Positions 1 to 9,985 of a DNA stretch of 64,000 bases are shown here, one piece after another. The stretch lies in the NCBI GenBank assembly GCA_029226205.1, contig JAQXXT010000079.1, positions 1-64,000 of the forward strand, given 5' to 3'. The stretch is from Prevotellaceae bacterium (GTDB lineage Bacteria; Bacteroidota; Bacteroidia; Bacteroidales; Bacteroidaceae). Each line of letters opens with the position of its first letter. Within the stretch, counting starts at the first letter, position 1. The notes beneath the pieces are model-generated. The model had not been told where the DNA came from and searched no databases. It saw nothing but the letters and a program-made list of their open reading frames with translations. The position numbers and the translations under genes were made by a program.

Positions 1-107
1 ATGTTGCGGCCACGCACCCGCATTATAAATCATGTTCCTACGAAAAACCATTTACCTTGCGTGGCCGCAACATGGCGGCCACCTACAACAGAATCTATGT
101 GAGGCTT

Positions 108-980
108 TTATTTATTCGCCAGATACACACCAGCGAGGATCATGGCGGAGCCAATGAAGGCGAGCGTCGTCATCGGTTCACTGAGGACGATGGCACTGAC
201 GACGACGGTCGTGATCGGGTTCAGATAGATGTAATTGGAGGCTTTCAGGGCGCCGATCTTCTTGTTCACCCAACTCCAGAGGAAGAAACATAGGAAGGAA
301 GCGATGAAACCGAGGAAGATGAGGTTTCCTGCAATCACGGGATGGAGGAAGCCGCTCAACGGGAACTGCCAAGGATGGACGGCGAAGAAGGGGATCATTG
401 TCACGAGACCATAGAAGAATACTTTCCGTGTGATGAACACGGCCCCGTAACGTCCCGTGACATTCTTCATCAGCAGACTGTATATGGCCCAGCAGAAGGC
501 GGCGTTGAGGGCCAGCAGGTCACCGACGGGATTCAGTTTCAACACGAAATGCCCGTTGAAGATGACGATAGCCACACCTGCCAGCGCCAGTAGGGAACCG
601 AGGATAAGCGATGGTGTCGCCTTCACATCCTTCAGAAAGGCAATGGCCAGTAAGGTGGTGATGAGTGGTGCCGTACAGACGATGAACGACACGTTGTTGA
701 CATAGCTGATGCTTACGGCCCAGTTCTCCGATACGAAATACAGCGAGCCGCCTGTGATACCGAGCAGCAGCATTCGTCCCTCATCGTGCCAGTTGTCCGC
801 CCATAGCCGGTGGGGAGAGACGGTCCAGATAGCGATGTATGCGATAAGGAATCTTACCATGAAGATTTCCTCGGGAGTCATGCCATGGAGAATAAGTACC
901 TTACTGTTGACGAAGGTACCGCCCCATACGAAAACCACGAGACAAGCGATGAGATGATAAAGGAAATTCTTGTGTTTCAT
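108..980 (-). CDS. DMT/EamA family transporter
   Basis: 290-aa multi-TM ORF with EamA-like N-terminus (LVVFVWGGTFVNSKVLI) and duplicated TM architecture. Confidence 0.93.
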   Translation of the reverse strand: MKHKNFLYHLIACLVVFVWGGTFVNSKVLILHGMTPEEIFMVRFLIAYIAIWTVSPHRLWADNWHDEGRMLLLGITGGSLYFVSENWAVSISYVNNVSFIVCTAPLITTLLAIAFLKDVKATPSLILGSLLALAGVAIVIFNGHFVLKLNPVGDLLALNAAFCWAIYSLLMKNVTGRYGAVFITRKVFFYGLVTMIPFFAVHPWQFPLSGFLHPVIAGNLIFLGFIASFLCFFLWSWVNKKIGALKASNYIYLNPITTVVVSAIVLSEPMTTLAFIGSAMILAGVYLANK

Positions 981-1000
981 ATTTTATGTTTGTGTATTAG

Positions 1001-1040
1001 AAAAAGCGGCTATTCTCCCGAATAGCCGTTTTTCAAAAAA
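1001..1040. terminator. Hairpin terminator between DEAD helicase and DMT transporter genes
   Basis: AAAAAGCGGCTATTC-tcccg-aATAGCCGTTTTT, T/A-flanked on both strands. Confidence 0.7.
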
Positions 1041-1152
1041 AGATTACATAAACTATTGCAATTTAAAGAAGTAGTACAAGTCCTTTTTACACTTGCAAAG
1101 ATACTTTCTTCTTGTTGCAATTTTATGTATAAGGAATGACGAAACGGCGACA

Positions 1153-2916
1153 TTATTTCTTGCCGAAGCCGAAGACCTTACGGAAGAACTTCTTGATACC
1201 GCTCTCCTGACGCTTGGGCTCGGGGATATTATATTTTGTAGTCTTCGTTGAACTCTGCTGTTCTTTCTGCCGCTTGTGGTAGTTACCCTCCACATTGCCA
1301 CGACGGCGCTTGTGGCGCTGCTGGCCGTTGGCGGCAGCATTCTTCGTGTTGCTCTTCGGCGTACGCTCCTGAACGTTTGCAGTCTCCTGCTCCTGGCCAT
1401 TGCGGTTTGCTGAACGCTGTTTACAGCGACGGCCTTGCTGGGGCTGCTGACTGTTCTGCTGTTCCTGCTGACCACCACGCTGACGGTTGCCCTTCTGATT
1501 CTGCTGGTTGTCATTCTGCTGTCCGTTCCGGCGATTTTGCTGTCCGCCTCTCTGCTGACCTTGCTCCTGATTCTTCGGCGTAGCGCTCTGCTGCGGCTGT
1601 CCCTCACCATTATCCTGTGCCGGACGCTGCTGACGGGGCTGGCGCTGACCGCCTTGCTGGCTGTTCTTCGTACGCTGTTTCTTATCCTTATGACTGTTCT
1701 GGTCACGATCTTTACGGCGACGGCTCTTGGCACTCGTCTTCTGGCCCTTGGCAGGACGTTTCAAAGGCTTGTATTCCGGACCCTCCATGCCATCGGGCAA
1801 CGGGTTCTTCTCGACTTCTTTCTCCAGGAACTTCTCAATCTGCTGGAAATAGAACATATCCTCCTCACTGACGAAAGTGATTGCTTTTCCGTCTCGCTGC
1901 GCACGGGCCGTACGACCGATACGATGGACATAATCCTCAGCGTCATGAGGCACGTCGTAGTTGATGACCATCTCGATATCATCGATATCGATACCACGGG
2001 CGACAATATCCGTAGCCACAAGGACATCATACTGACCGCTCTTGAACTTGAACATCATATCGTCACGCTCGGCCTGGTCAAGGTCGGAGTGCATCTCACC
2101 GCAGTTGATGTGCTGGCGCTGCAGACTGCCGGCTACCTGCTTGACCTTCATCTTACTGCCACAGAAGATGATGACACGCTTGAGATCTCCGGCCTTGAAA
2201 ATATCCTTGATGATCGCCATTTTCTGGGTCTCATAACAGATATAGGCACTCTGCTTGATCTTCTCAGCGGGCTTGCTCACGGCGAGTTTTATCTCCACGG
2301 GATTCTTCAGCAGGGTCTTGGCGAGATCCTCGATCTTCTTCGGCATGGTAGCGGAGAACATAATCGTCTGACAGGTTGCAGGGAGTTTCGAGGCGATCTT
2401 CATGATATCCTCAGAGAAACCCATGTCGAGCATACGGTCGGCCTCATCAAGAACGAAGAAGCTCACCTTACTCATATCGACATTTCCCATGGAGATATGA
2501 CTGATGAGACGGCCGGGAGTGGCGATGACTACATCGGCACCGAGGGAGAGACTCTTCACCTCCTGATCATAGCGGTTGCCGTCGTTGCCGCCATAGACAG
2601 CGACGGAGCTGACGCCGTCGAGATAATAGGCAAAGCCTTGCATGGCCTGGTCGATCTGCTGGGCCAGCTCACGGGTAGGACTCATAATGACGCAGTTGAT
2701 GGCCTTGTCGGGATAGTCGCCTTCATCGAGGCGGCTGAGGATAGGCAGCAGATAGGCGGCCGTCTTGCCGGTACCGGTCTGTGCCACACCGAGAACGTCA
2801 TGACCTTCAAGGATAGGAGGGATACATTTCTCCTGGACGGGGGTACACTCATCGAAGTGCATGTCGTAGAGTGCGTCAAGGACGCTATCGGATAAATCTA
2901 ATTCTTCAAATTTCAT
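1153..2916 (-). CDS. DEAD-box ATP-dependent RNA helicase (RhlE/DeaD-like) with Q/N/R/G-rich C-terminal tail
   Basis: Motifs AQTGTGKT, PTRELAQQ, DEAD, SAT, HRIGRTAR; low-complexity C-terminus. Confidence 0.96.
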   Translation of the reverse strand: MKFEELDLSDSVLDALYDMHFDECTPVQEKCIPPILEGHDVLGVAQTGTGKTAAYLLPILSRLDEGDYPDKAINCVIMSPTRELAQQIDQAMQGFAYYLDGVSSVAVYGGNDGNRYDQEVKSLSLGADVVIATPGRLISHISMGNVDMSKVSFFVLDEADRMLDMGFSEDIMKIASKLPATCQTIMFSATMPKKIEDLAKTLLKNPVEIKLAVSKPAEKIKQSAYICYETQKMAIIKDIFKAGDLKRVIIFCGSKMKVKQVAGSLQRQHINCGEMHSDLDQAERDDMMFKFKSGQYDVLVATDIVARGIDIDDIEMVINYDVPHDAEDYVHRIGRTARAQRDGKAITFVSEEDMFYFQQIEKFLEKEVEKNPLPDGMEGPEYKPLKRPAKGQKTSAKSRRRKDRDQNSHKDKKQRTKNSQQGGQRQPRQQRPAQDNGEGQPQQSATPKNQEQGQQRGGQQNRRNGQQNDNQQNQKGNRQRGGQQEQQNSQQPQQGRRCKQRSANRNGQEQETANVQERTPKSNTKNAAANGQQRHKRRRGNVEGNYHKRQKEQQSSTKTTKYNIPEPKRQESGIKKFFRKVFGFGKK

Positions 2917-3017
2917 TGTTACAATTTTTTTAATGGGTGGTTCATTGCCTGATCAGCGAAGTTGCAGGGGCCGTCCCTTGTGGCGGCCCGCCGACCGTCA
3001 GGTCGGATGGCTGCGTT

Positions 3018-4229
3018 TTATCTCGGCGCTTTCCGGTAACATCCCCAGGCAATGAAAGCATAAAGGATGTTCGGAGCCCAGGCGGCGAGGATCGGCGGCG
3101 CGCCGGCATTGATGGCGAAGGTCGCCGAGATGGTCTGCAGGAGGATGTAGATAAAGCTCAGGGCCAGACCGATGCCGAGGTACATGCCCATGCCGCCCTT
3201 GCGTTTACGTGATGACAGGGAGGCGCCGATGATGGTGAGGATGAAAGAGGCGAAGGAGGAAGCGATACGCTTGTGATACTCCACCTGATACTGCACCACA
3301 TTCTGTGACCCTCGGTGCTGCTGCTTCGCGATATAGTCGCTGAGCTGTGGCAGCGTGAAGGTCTCCTGCTGACCTTTACTGTAGACGAGATCCGTTGGCT
3401 CCATCATCACCGTGGTGTCTTTCTCCATGCCCGTGGTGATCGTCTCGCGGAGGCCGCGGAGGCTGCGGATCTTCCAGTTGGAGGCTTTCCAGTGGAATTT
3501 CGAGTCGGAGATGGTGTCATACTGGATCTCCATGGCTGTCATGTGACTGACGAGTTTCTTATCCTCGAACTTGTCCAGACAGAAGCCATAGCCTTTCTTC
3601 TGGGTATCATCGTAATGCTGGATATAAGCGATGACGCCCGGTGCCACCTGTAGCTGCACATTTTCTGCCGCCGTGTTCTTCTTACTGTTCTTATACAGCG
3701 ATTCGAAATTCTGGCGGATCACTGTGCCGTGAGGAATGACGAAAGCTGAGAGATAGAAGGAGAGGAGGGCGATGAGGGTGCAGGAGATCATGTAAGGCCG
3801 AAGGAGTCGCTTGAAGGAAATACCGGTAGCGAGCATGGCGATGATCTCCGAGTTGCCGGCCAGCTTCGAGGTGAAGAAGATGACGGCGATGAAGACGAAG
3901 AGGGCACTGAAGAGGTTGGCAAAATAAGGTACGAAGTTCGCGTAATAATCGAAGACGATCGCCCGCAAGGGGGCGTGGTACTGCGTGAATTTTGCCAGGT
4001 TCTCGTTGACATCGAAGACGATGGCGATGGAGATGATCAGGGCGATGGAGAAGAAGTAGGTGCCAATGAACTTCTTGATGATATACCAGTCGATCCGCTT
4101 GATATAATGAAACGGATTGAGAACCCTGAGGAATCTAAGAAAGGCAAGATGCGTTTTCAGCCACCGCCACCATCGGATCATTCTGATGGCGGCATGACGG
4201 AAGAACAGCTTGATATTCCTTTTCTGCAT
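3018..4229 (-). CDS. LptF/LptG (YjgP/YjgQ) family permease
   Basis: TM architecture and family-like sequence (LYKNSKKNTAAENVQLQVAPGVIAYIQHYD). Start trimmed to MQKRNIKLFF; the ORF-track start at 4283 overlaps tgt. Confidence 0.9.
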   Translation of the reverse strand: MQKRNIKLFFRHAAIRMIRWWRWLKTHLAFLRFLRVLNPFHYIKRIDWYIIKKFIGTYFFSIALIISIAIVFDVNENLAKFTQYHAPLRAIVFDYYANFVPYFANLFSALFVFIAVIFFTSKLAGNSEIIAMLATGISFKRLLRPYMISCTLIALLSFYLSAFVIPHGTVIRQNFESLYKNSKKNTAAENVQLQVAPGVIAYIQHYDDTQKKGYGFCLDKFEDKKLVSHMTAMEIQYDTISDSKFHWKASNWKIRSLRGLRETITTGMEKDTTVMMEPTDLVYSKGQQETFTLPQLSDYIAKQQHRGSQNVVQYQVEYHKRIASSFASFILTIIGASLSSRKRKGGMGMYLGIGLALSFIYILLQTISATFAINAGAPPILAAWAPNILYAFIAWGCYRKAPR

Positions 4230-4240
4230 GATGAATGATG

Positions 4241-5368
4241 TTAAATTCTCCGGCCCAGTTGGTCGATGATGCCTGATTTCCACTTGACGAAGTCACCTTT
4301 TATGATATGCTGTCTTGCATCGGTGACGAGGCGGAGATAGAAAGCCAGGTTGTGGATGCTGGCGATCTGCATGGCCAGGAGCTCGCCGGCTTTGAAGAGA
4401 TGATGGACGTAGGCCTTCGTATACACCCTGTCGGTCTCGCAGCCATCGGGATCGAGAGGGGAGAAGTCTGCCTCCCATTTCTTGTTGCGCATGTTCATCG
4501 TCCCCTGGTAGGTGAAGAGCATGGCGTTGCGCCCGTTTCGTGTGGGCATGACACAGTCGAACATATCCACGCCGCGCTCGATGGCCTCAAGGATGTTCTG
4601 CGGCGTGCCGACCCCCATGAGGTATCGTGGACGGTCCTTCGGAAGGATGTCGTTGACGACCTCAATCATCTCGTACATCACCTCCGTGGGCTCTCCTACG
4701 GCGAGGCCGCCGATGGCATTGCCGTCAGCACCTTTGTCGGCGACGAATTTCGCAGCTTCTCTCCGCAGGTCCTTATAAGTGCAACCCTGGACGATGGGGA
4801 AGAGACTCTGGTGATAGCCGTAGAGGGGCTCTGTCTCGTGGAAGCGCTTGATGCAGCGGTCCAGCCACCGCTGTGTCATCCCAAGGCTCTTCTTCGCGTA
4901 GGCATAGTCGCTCTGTCCCGGCGGACACTCGTCGAGGGCCATCATGATGTCGGCACCGATGATACGTTCAGTGTCCATCACATTCTCCGGCGTGAAGAAA
5001 TGCTTGCTGCCGTCGATATGACTGCGGAACTCACAGCCTTCTTCAGAGAGTTTGCGGATACCCGTAAGGGAGAACACCTGAAAGCCACCGGAGTCGGTGA
5101 GGATGGGACGCTCCCAGCCGTTGAAACCATGAAGGCCACCGGCAGCACGCAGAATCTCCAGTCCCGGACGGAGATAGAGATGATAAGTGTTGCCGAGGAT
5201 GATCTGCGCTTTAACCTGCTCGCGTAACTCGCTGAAATGGACCGCTTTGACGCTGCCGCAGGTACCTACCGGCATGAAGATCGGCGTCTCGATGACGCCG
5301 TGGTCTGTCGTGATACGTCCGGCGCGGGCGTCAGAGCAGGGATCGATATGTTGTAGTTCGAATGTCAT
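4241..5368 (-). CDS. tgt: tRNA-guanine(34) transglycosylase (queuine tRNA-ribosyltransferase)
   Basis: 375 aa; LTDSGGFQVFSL, GGLAVGEPTEVMYEMIEVV, MGVGTPQNILEAIERGVDMFDCVMPTRNGRN. Confidence 0.98.
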   Translation of the reverse strand: MTFELQHIDPCSDARAGRITTDHGVIETPIFMPVGTCGSVKAVHFSELREQVKAQIILGNTYHLYLRPGLEILRAAGGLHGFNGWERPILTDSGGFQVFSLTGIRKLSEEGCEFRSHIDGSKHFFTPENVMDTERIIGADIMMALDECPPGQSDYAYAKKSLGMTQRWLDRCIKRFHETEPLYGYHQSLFPIVQGCTYKDLRREAAKFVADKGADGNAIGGLAVGEPTEVMYEMIEVVNDILPKDRPRYLMGVGTPQNILEAIERGVDMFDCVMPTRNGRNAMLFTYQGTMNMRNKKWEADFSPLDPDGCETDRVYTKAYVHHLFKAGELLAMQIASIHNLAFYLRLVTDARQHIIKGDFVKWKSGIIDQLGRRI

Positions 5369-7839
5369 TCTTTTTTCTTTATTTCTTGAGGGATGGAGAG
5401 ATCGACGGGATTCTTGACCTTCTCATCGGTGAGGGCGAAATCCCAGACATCCTGGACGTTCTCCACATAATGGAAGGTGACACCCTTGCGGTACTGCTCG
5501 GGGATCTCGTCGATATCTTTCTTGTTATCCTGACACATCACGATATCCGTGATGCCGGCGCGTTTGGCCGCGAGGATCTTCTCCTTGATGCCACCGACGG
5601 GAAGTACTTTTCCGCGAAGGGTGATCTCACCCGTCATGGCTGTGTTCTTCCGGACCTTACGCTGCGTGAGCGCGGAGGCGATACTCGTGGCAATGGTGAT
5701 ACCTGCCGACGGACCATCCTTAGGTACGGCACCCTCCGGCACATGGATATGAATATTCCAGTTCTCGAAGATGTGGTAGTCGATGCCGAGGGCGTCGACG
5801 TGGGCCTTGACATACTGCAGGGCGATCATCGCACTCTCCTTCATCACGTCGCCGAGATTACCCGTCAGCGTGAGCTTGCCGCCGTGGCCCTTGCTCAGTG
5901 ATGTCTCGATGAAGAGAATCTCACCGCCGACACTCGTCCACGCCAGACCGGTGACGACGCCGGCATATTCGTTGCCTTGATAGATATCGCGGTAGAAGGG
6001 CGGCTTGCCGAGGAGGTCTTCGAGATGCGCCGGCGTGATCGTCGTTGTCTCCAGCGTGCCGTTGAGGGCCTGCTGGTAGGCGAGTTTTCGAAGAGCCTTG
6101 TTGATCTGTTTCTCCAACTGGCGTACGCCACTCTCGCGCGTGTACGACTCAATGATCTTCTCCAAAGCAGCTTTGGTGAACTTGATCTTCGGTTCGTGAT
6201 CTTTCAATCCCGTATTCTCCAGTTCACGCGGTACGAGATGGCGCTTGGCAATCTCGATCTTTTCCTCCGTGATATACCCACTGACCTCGATGACTTCCAT
6301 ACGGTCGAGCAACGGACGCGGGATGGTGTTTAGGTCGTTGGCCGTGGCGATGAAGAGGACCTTCGAGAGGTCGAAGTCCATATCAAGATAGTTGTCGTGG
6401 AAGGTACTGTTCTGTTCAGGATCAAGGACTTCCAGGAGAGCGGAGGCGGGGTCACCGTTATTCTGGTTTTGTGTAACCTTATCGATTTCATCGAGGATGA
6501 ATACGGGGTTGACGGAACCGGCTTTCTGGATGTTCTTGATAATCTGTCCGGGCATGGCACCGACATACGTACGGCGGTGTCCACGGATCTCGGCCTCATC
6601 ATGGAGACCGCCGAGGCTCATGCGCACATATTTACGTCCGAGGGCTCTGGCGATACTCTTGCCCAATGACGTCTTACCGACACCGGGAGGACCATAGAGG
6701 CAGAGGATCGGACTCTTCAGATCATGGCGCAGAGACAGCACGGCTATATATTCAAGGATACGCTCCTTAACCTTCTCCATGCCATAATGGTCATGGTCGA
6801 GAATACGGCGGGCACGCTTGAGGTCGAGGTCGTCCTTCGTCAGCTTTCCCCACGGCAGACCGATGAGCGTCTGCAGATAGGTGAGCTGTACATTATAGTC
6901 GGGAGACTGCAGGTTGAGGTTATCGAGTTTCTTGATTTCTTTCTGGAAGAATTTCCGCTGTTCCTCAGTCCACTTGATATTCTTGGCTTTCTCCAGCAGT
7001 TCGGCTTTGTCACTGTTGTCCTCCTTTGAGCCGAGCTCATCCTTGATGTTCTTCATCTGCTGCCGCAGGAAATACTCCCGCTGCTGCTCATCAAGGTCCT
7101 GATGCGTCTTTCTGTCGATCTTCTGTCGCAGGCCGAAGAGCTCGAGCTCGCGGTTCTCGATTTTCAGCAGTTCAATGACACGATTCTCCAGGTCGTTGGT
7201 CTCCAGCAGTTTCATCTTGTCCTCCACGGGGATGGGAATGTTGAAACATACGAAGTTGGTAAACATCGTATCATTGGAGATTCCGGAGAAGGCAGACTGC
7301 ATCTCATTGGGAATATCATCGTTGTTGATGATATATTGCCTTGTCGTCTCGTGGAGCGTCTGCATGAGCAGGGGGAAATGTCCCTTGGCGGGATGGTTCT
7401 CCTTCGGGAGTTCCTCCGGCGCGTTGACGACGGAGCCCACATAATAGGGTTTACTTTTCTTGATCTCTGTCAGTCGGCAGCGCTCCATGCTCTGTGCGAT
7501 GACCGTGATATTCTCGTCTTCGCCGGGGAGATCCATGCTGCGGATGACTTTTGCGAAGACACCCACGGGGTATACATCATCTATAGTAGGATGCTCCGTC
7601 TTAGGATCTTTCTGACAGAAGATGCAGAAGATGGCATCTTTGTGCTGTTCCAAGAAGCGGACAACTTCCACGCTGGCTTTCCGTCCGACGAGGATAGGTG
7701 ATACCACTGTCGGGAACACAACGAGATCTCGTGTGAAGAGGATCGGATAGTCACCGTCGGGGACAGGTTTGAAAAGTTGGTTGATGTCTCCGTCGAAATC
7801 GGCGATCATCTGAATGGTTGTATTTGAATTCTTACTCAT
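5365..7839 (-). CDS. lon: ATP-dependent endopeptidase Lon
   Basis: [29 protein letters not shown]; catalytic [14 protein letters not shown]. Start assigned to [11 protein letters not shown] (7839); the longer ORF to 8289 overlaps the divergent methyltransferase. Confidence 0.97.
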   Translation of the reverse strand: MSKNSNTTIQMIADFDGDINQLFKPVPDGDYPILFTRDLVVFPTVVSPILVGRKASVEVVRFLEQHKDAIFCIFCQKDPKTEHPTIDDVYPVGVFAKVIRSMDLPGEDENITVIAQSMERCRLTEIKKSKPYYVGSVVNAPEELPKENHPAKGHFPLLMQTLHETTRQYIINNDDIPNEMQSAFSGISNDTMFTNFVCFNIPIPVEDKMKLLETNDLENRVIELLKIENRELELFGLRQKIDRKTHQDLDEQQREYFLRQQMKNIKDELGSKEDNSDKAELLEKAKNIKWTEEQRKFFQKEIKKLDNLNLQSPDYNVQLTYLQTLIGLPWGKLTKDDLDLKRARRILDHDHYGMEKVKERILEYIAVLSLRHDLKSPILCLYGPPGVGKTSLGKSIARALGRKYVRMSLGGLHDEAEIRGHRRTYVGAMPGQIIKNIQKAGSVNPVFILDEIDKVTQNQNNGDPASALLEVLDPEQNSTFHDNYLDMDFDLSKVLFIATANDLNTIPRPLLDRMEVIEVSGYITEEKIEIAKRHLVPRELENTGLKDHEPKIKFTKAALEKIIESYTRESGVRQLEKQINKALRKLAYQQALNGTLETTTITPAHLEDLLGKPPFYRDIYQGNEYAGVVTGLAWTSVGGEILFIETSLSKGHGGKLTLTGNLGDVMKESAMIALQYVKAHVDALGIDYHIFENWNIHIHVPEGAVPKDGPSAGITIATSIASALTQRKVRKNTAMTGEITLRGKVLPVGGIKEKILAAKRAGITDIVMCQDNKKDIDEIPEQYRKGVTFHYVENVQDVWDFALTDEKVKNPVDLSIPQEIKKKE

Positions 7840-7947
7840 GAGTTTGATTATCCTTTTTGGGGTGCAAAGATACAAAAATACTTTTAAATAAGAGAAAGTT
7901 TGTAGGAAAATAGGTAATAAAAAATCAAAAAAGCCGTTAGAAAGGGT

Positions 7948-8715
7948 ATGGAAACATTTACTTTTCAGCATTTCGTCATTGCCCAGGACCATTGTGCCAT
8001 GAAGGTGGGCACCGATGGAGTCCTCCTCGGTGCGTGGGCCCCCATGCCGCCAGGTGGCCGCCGCATTCTCGATATCGGAACGGGGACGGGTGTGATCGCT
8101 CTGATGATGGCGCAGCGTTTCCCCGGGGCTGTTGTTGATGCCATAGATATAGATAAGGAGGCTTGTCAGCAGGCCCGTGAGAATGTAGCGGACAATGGCT
8201 TCGGCGACCGTGTCTTTGTCCAAGATCCGTGTGCGCTGCAAAACTTTAATCCAAATGCCGCATCTTATGAAAATACAGATACTTATCATCTTTCACAAAA
8301 AGAATTACTTCAGCCTCTGCGCTATGATGCGATCGTGAGCAATCCGCCTTTCTTCCAGAACAGTCTTCGCAACCCCGATGAGCGTCGCTCGTTGGCGCGG
8401 CATAATGACAGTCTGCCATTCCGGGATCTCGCCCGGCACAGTGCCCGCCTGCTTGAGGAGCATGGCCTCTTCTCGTTGATCGTTCCCACAGAAGTGCGGG
8501 CGACGGTAGAGTCGGAGTGTGTCTTTGCCGGTCTTTCCCTTTGCCGTCGTGTTGGTATCCGTACGACGCCACGAAAACCGGTCAAGCGCTGGTTGCTGAC
8601 CTTTTCTAAAGGAATCCCCACTGCCATAGAGGAAGAAGCGGAGTGCCTGATGAATCCCGATGGCTCCCGTTCACCGTGGTATAGCGCCCTTGTCGAGGAT
8701 TTTTATATCCGGTAA
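7948..8715 (+). CDS. tRNA1(Val) (adenine(37)-N6)-methyltransferase-like protein (YfiC/TrmN6 family)
   Basis: FTFQHFVIAQDHCAMKVGTDGVLLGAW, DIGTGTGVIALMMAQR, SNPPFF motif. Confidence 0.92.
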   Translation: METFTFQHFVIAQDHCAMKVGTDGVLLGAWAPMPPGGRRILDIGTGTGVIALMMAQRFPGAVVDAIDIDKEACQQARENVADNGFGDRVFVQDPCALQNFNPNAASYENTDTYHLSQKELLQPLRYDAIVSNPPFFQNSLRNPDERRSLARHNDSLPFRDLARHSARLLEEHGLFSLIVPTEVRATVESECVFAGLSLCRRVGIRTTPRKPVKRWLLTFSKGIPTAIEEEAECLMNPDGSRSPWYSALVEDFYIR

Positions 8716-8738
8716 ATTCATTAATTTTCCTAAACAAT

Positions 8739-8770
8739 TTTGGAAAAACCAATAATTCTTCATAACTTTG
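8739..8770 (+). promoter_or_regulatory. Bacteroidota-type promoter (-33 TTTG / -7 TAACTTTG) upstream of the MORN gene
   Basis: TTTG at 8739-8742, 20-bp spacer, TAACTTTG at 8763-8770. Confidence 0.65.
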
Positions 8771-8805
8771 CGGTTAAGAACGAATAATTTGACAATCAGA
8801 CCAGA

Positions 8806-9921
8806 ATGAATAGTAAGATCATTACCTGTATAATACTCCTTGCGGCCTCCTTACCGCTGTCAGCGCAGAAAATCACGCTGGGGTCGTGTACGACCCATGA
8901 CGGCGGTCAGTATAAAGGCGAGATGTCGGGCGGCAAGCCCTATGGCAAGGGAAACACCCTGTTTAAGAACGGAGATACTTATGAAGGACAGTATGTCAAA
9001 GGTAAGCGTCAGGGCTATGGTGTTTATACTTTCTCCGATGGTGAGAAATATGAAGGCGAATGGTTTCAGGACCAGCAGCATGGCAAGGGCACTTACTATT
9101 TCTCCAATAATAATAAATATGTAGGTCTCTGGTTCCGTGACTATCAGCAGGGTCATGGCATCATGTATTATTATAATGGTGATAAGTATGACGGCGATTG
9201 GTTTAAGGACAAGCGTCAGGGTATGGGTACCTATACTTATGCCAATGGTGCCAGTTACAAAGGACAGTGGGCCAATGATATGAAGAACGGCCGCGGCCGT
9301 TTTGACTGGGGCGACGGTACGATCTATGACGGTAACTGGCTCAACAACCAACGCTCCGGCCATGGCACGAACCATTATTCCGACGGTGATGTCTATACCG
9401 GCGACTGGCTCAACGATATTCAGGATGGTAAGGGTATCTACCGTTATCAGAATGGAGATAAGTATGAAGGTGATTATCACCAGGGAGAGAGAACGGGAGA
9501 GGGCATCTTCTCCTATGTCAATGGAGACAAGTATACCGGCCATTTCCTCGAGGGAGCCAAGGACGGCGAAGGAACCTTCGCCTGGAAGAATGGTGATATC
9601 TACACCGGCTCCTGGAAGAATGACCTGCAGAACGGTCATGGAAAATTGACGAAAAAGAATGGCGACGTCTATGAGGGAGAGTTCAAGGACGGACAAGTGG
9701 ATGGTGAGGTGATCATCCATTTCGCCAATGGAAATAAGTTCAAAGGAAACTTCAAGAACGGTAAGCGCAACGGCCCTGCCATTGAGGAGACGAAAGACGG
9801 CAAGCGTTTCGAAGGCTCCTATGTCGATGACGAGCGGGAGGGCAAGTTCGTGGAAAAAGACCGTGACGGAAATATCACGGCCCACGGCACTTACCGCCAT
9901 GGCCGTCGCTATACGGAGTGA
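8806..9921 (+). CDS. Secreted MORN-repeat protein
   Basis: Signal peptide followed by many ~23-aa YxGxWxxxxxHGxGxxxxxxGDxY repeats. Confidence 0.93.
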   Translation: MNSKIITCIILLAASLPLSAQKITLGSCTTHDGGQYKGEMSGGKPYGKGNTLFKNGDTYEGQYVKGKRQGYGVYTFSDGEKYEGEWFQDQQHGKGTYYFSNNNKYVGLWFRDYQQGHGIMYYYNGDKYDGDWFKDKRQGMGTYTYANGASYKGQWANDMKNGRGRFDWGDGTIYDGNWLNNQRSGHGTNHYSDGDVYTGDWLNDIQDGKGIYRYQNGDKYEGDYHQGERTGEGIFSYVNGDKYTGHFLEGAKDGEGTFAWKNGDIYTGSWKNDLQNGHGKLTKKNGDVYEGEFKDGQVDGEVIIHFANGNKFKGNFKNGKRNGPAIEETKDGKRFEGSYVDDEREGKFVEKDRDGNITAHGTYRHGRRYTE

Positions 9922-9985
9922 GGCCGTGATACCTCCGGGTATCTTTAATCAATGAATTTTATCGAACACTAATACATAAAATCTT

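Noticed and set aside
1435-2895. 486-aa + strand ORF antisense to the DEAD-box helicase
   Set aside because: Shadow ORF from codon bias; L/T/I-rich, no motif, while the opposite strand has full helicase motifs.
7840-8289. N-terminal 150-aa extension of Lon in the ORF track
   Set aside because: Overlaps the divergent tRNA methyltransferase gene; MSKNSNTT at 7839 is the plausible start.
8860-9900. 346-aa minus-strand ORF over the MORN gene
   Set aside because: Repetitive antisense translation of the MORN repeats.
8900-9900. Regular repeats considered as a CRISPR array
   Set aside because: The repeats are coding MORN units in frame; no conserved repeat/unique spacer pattern. No CRISPR array seen in the window.
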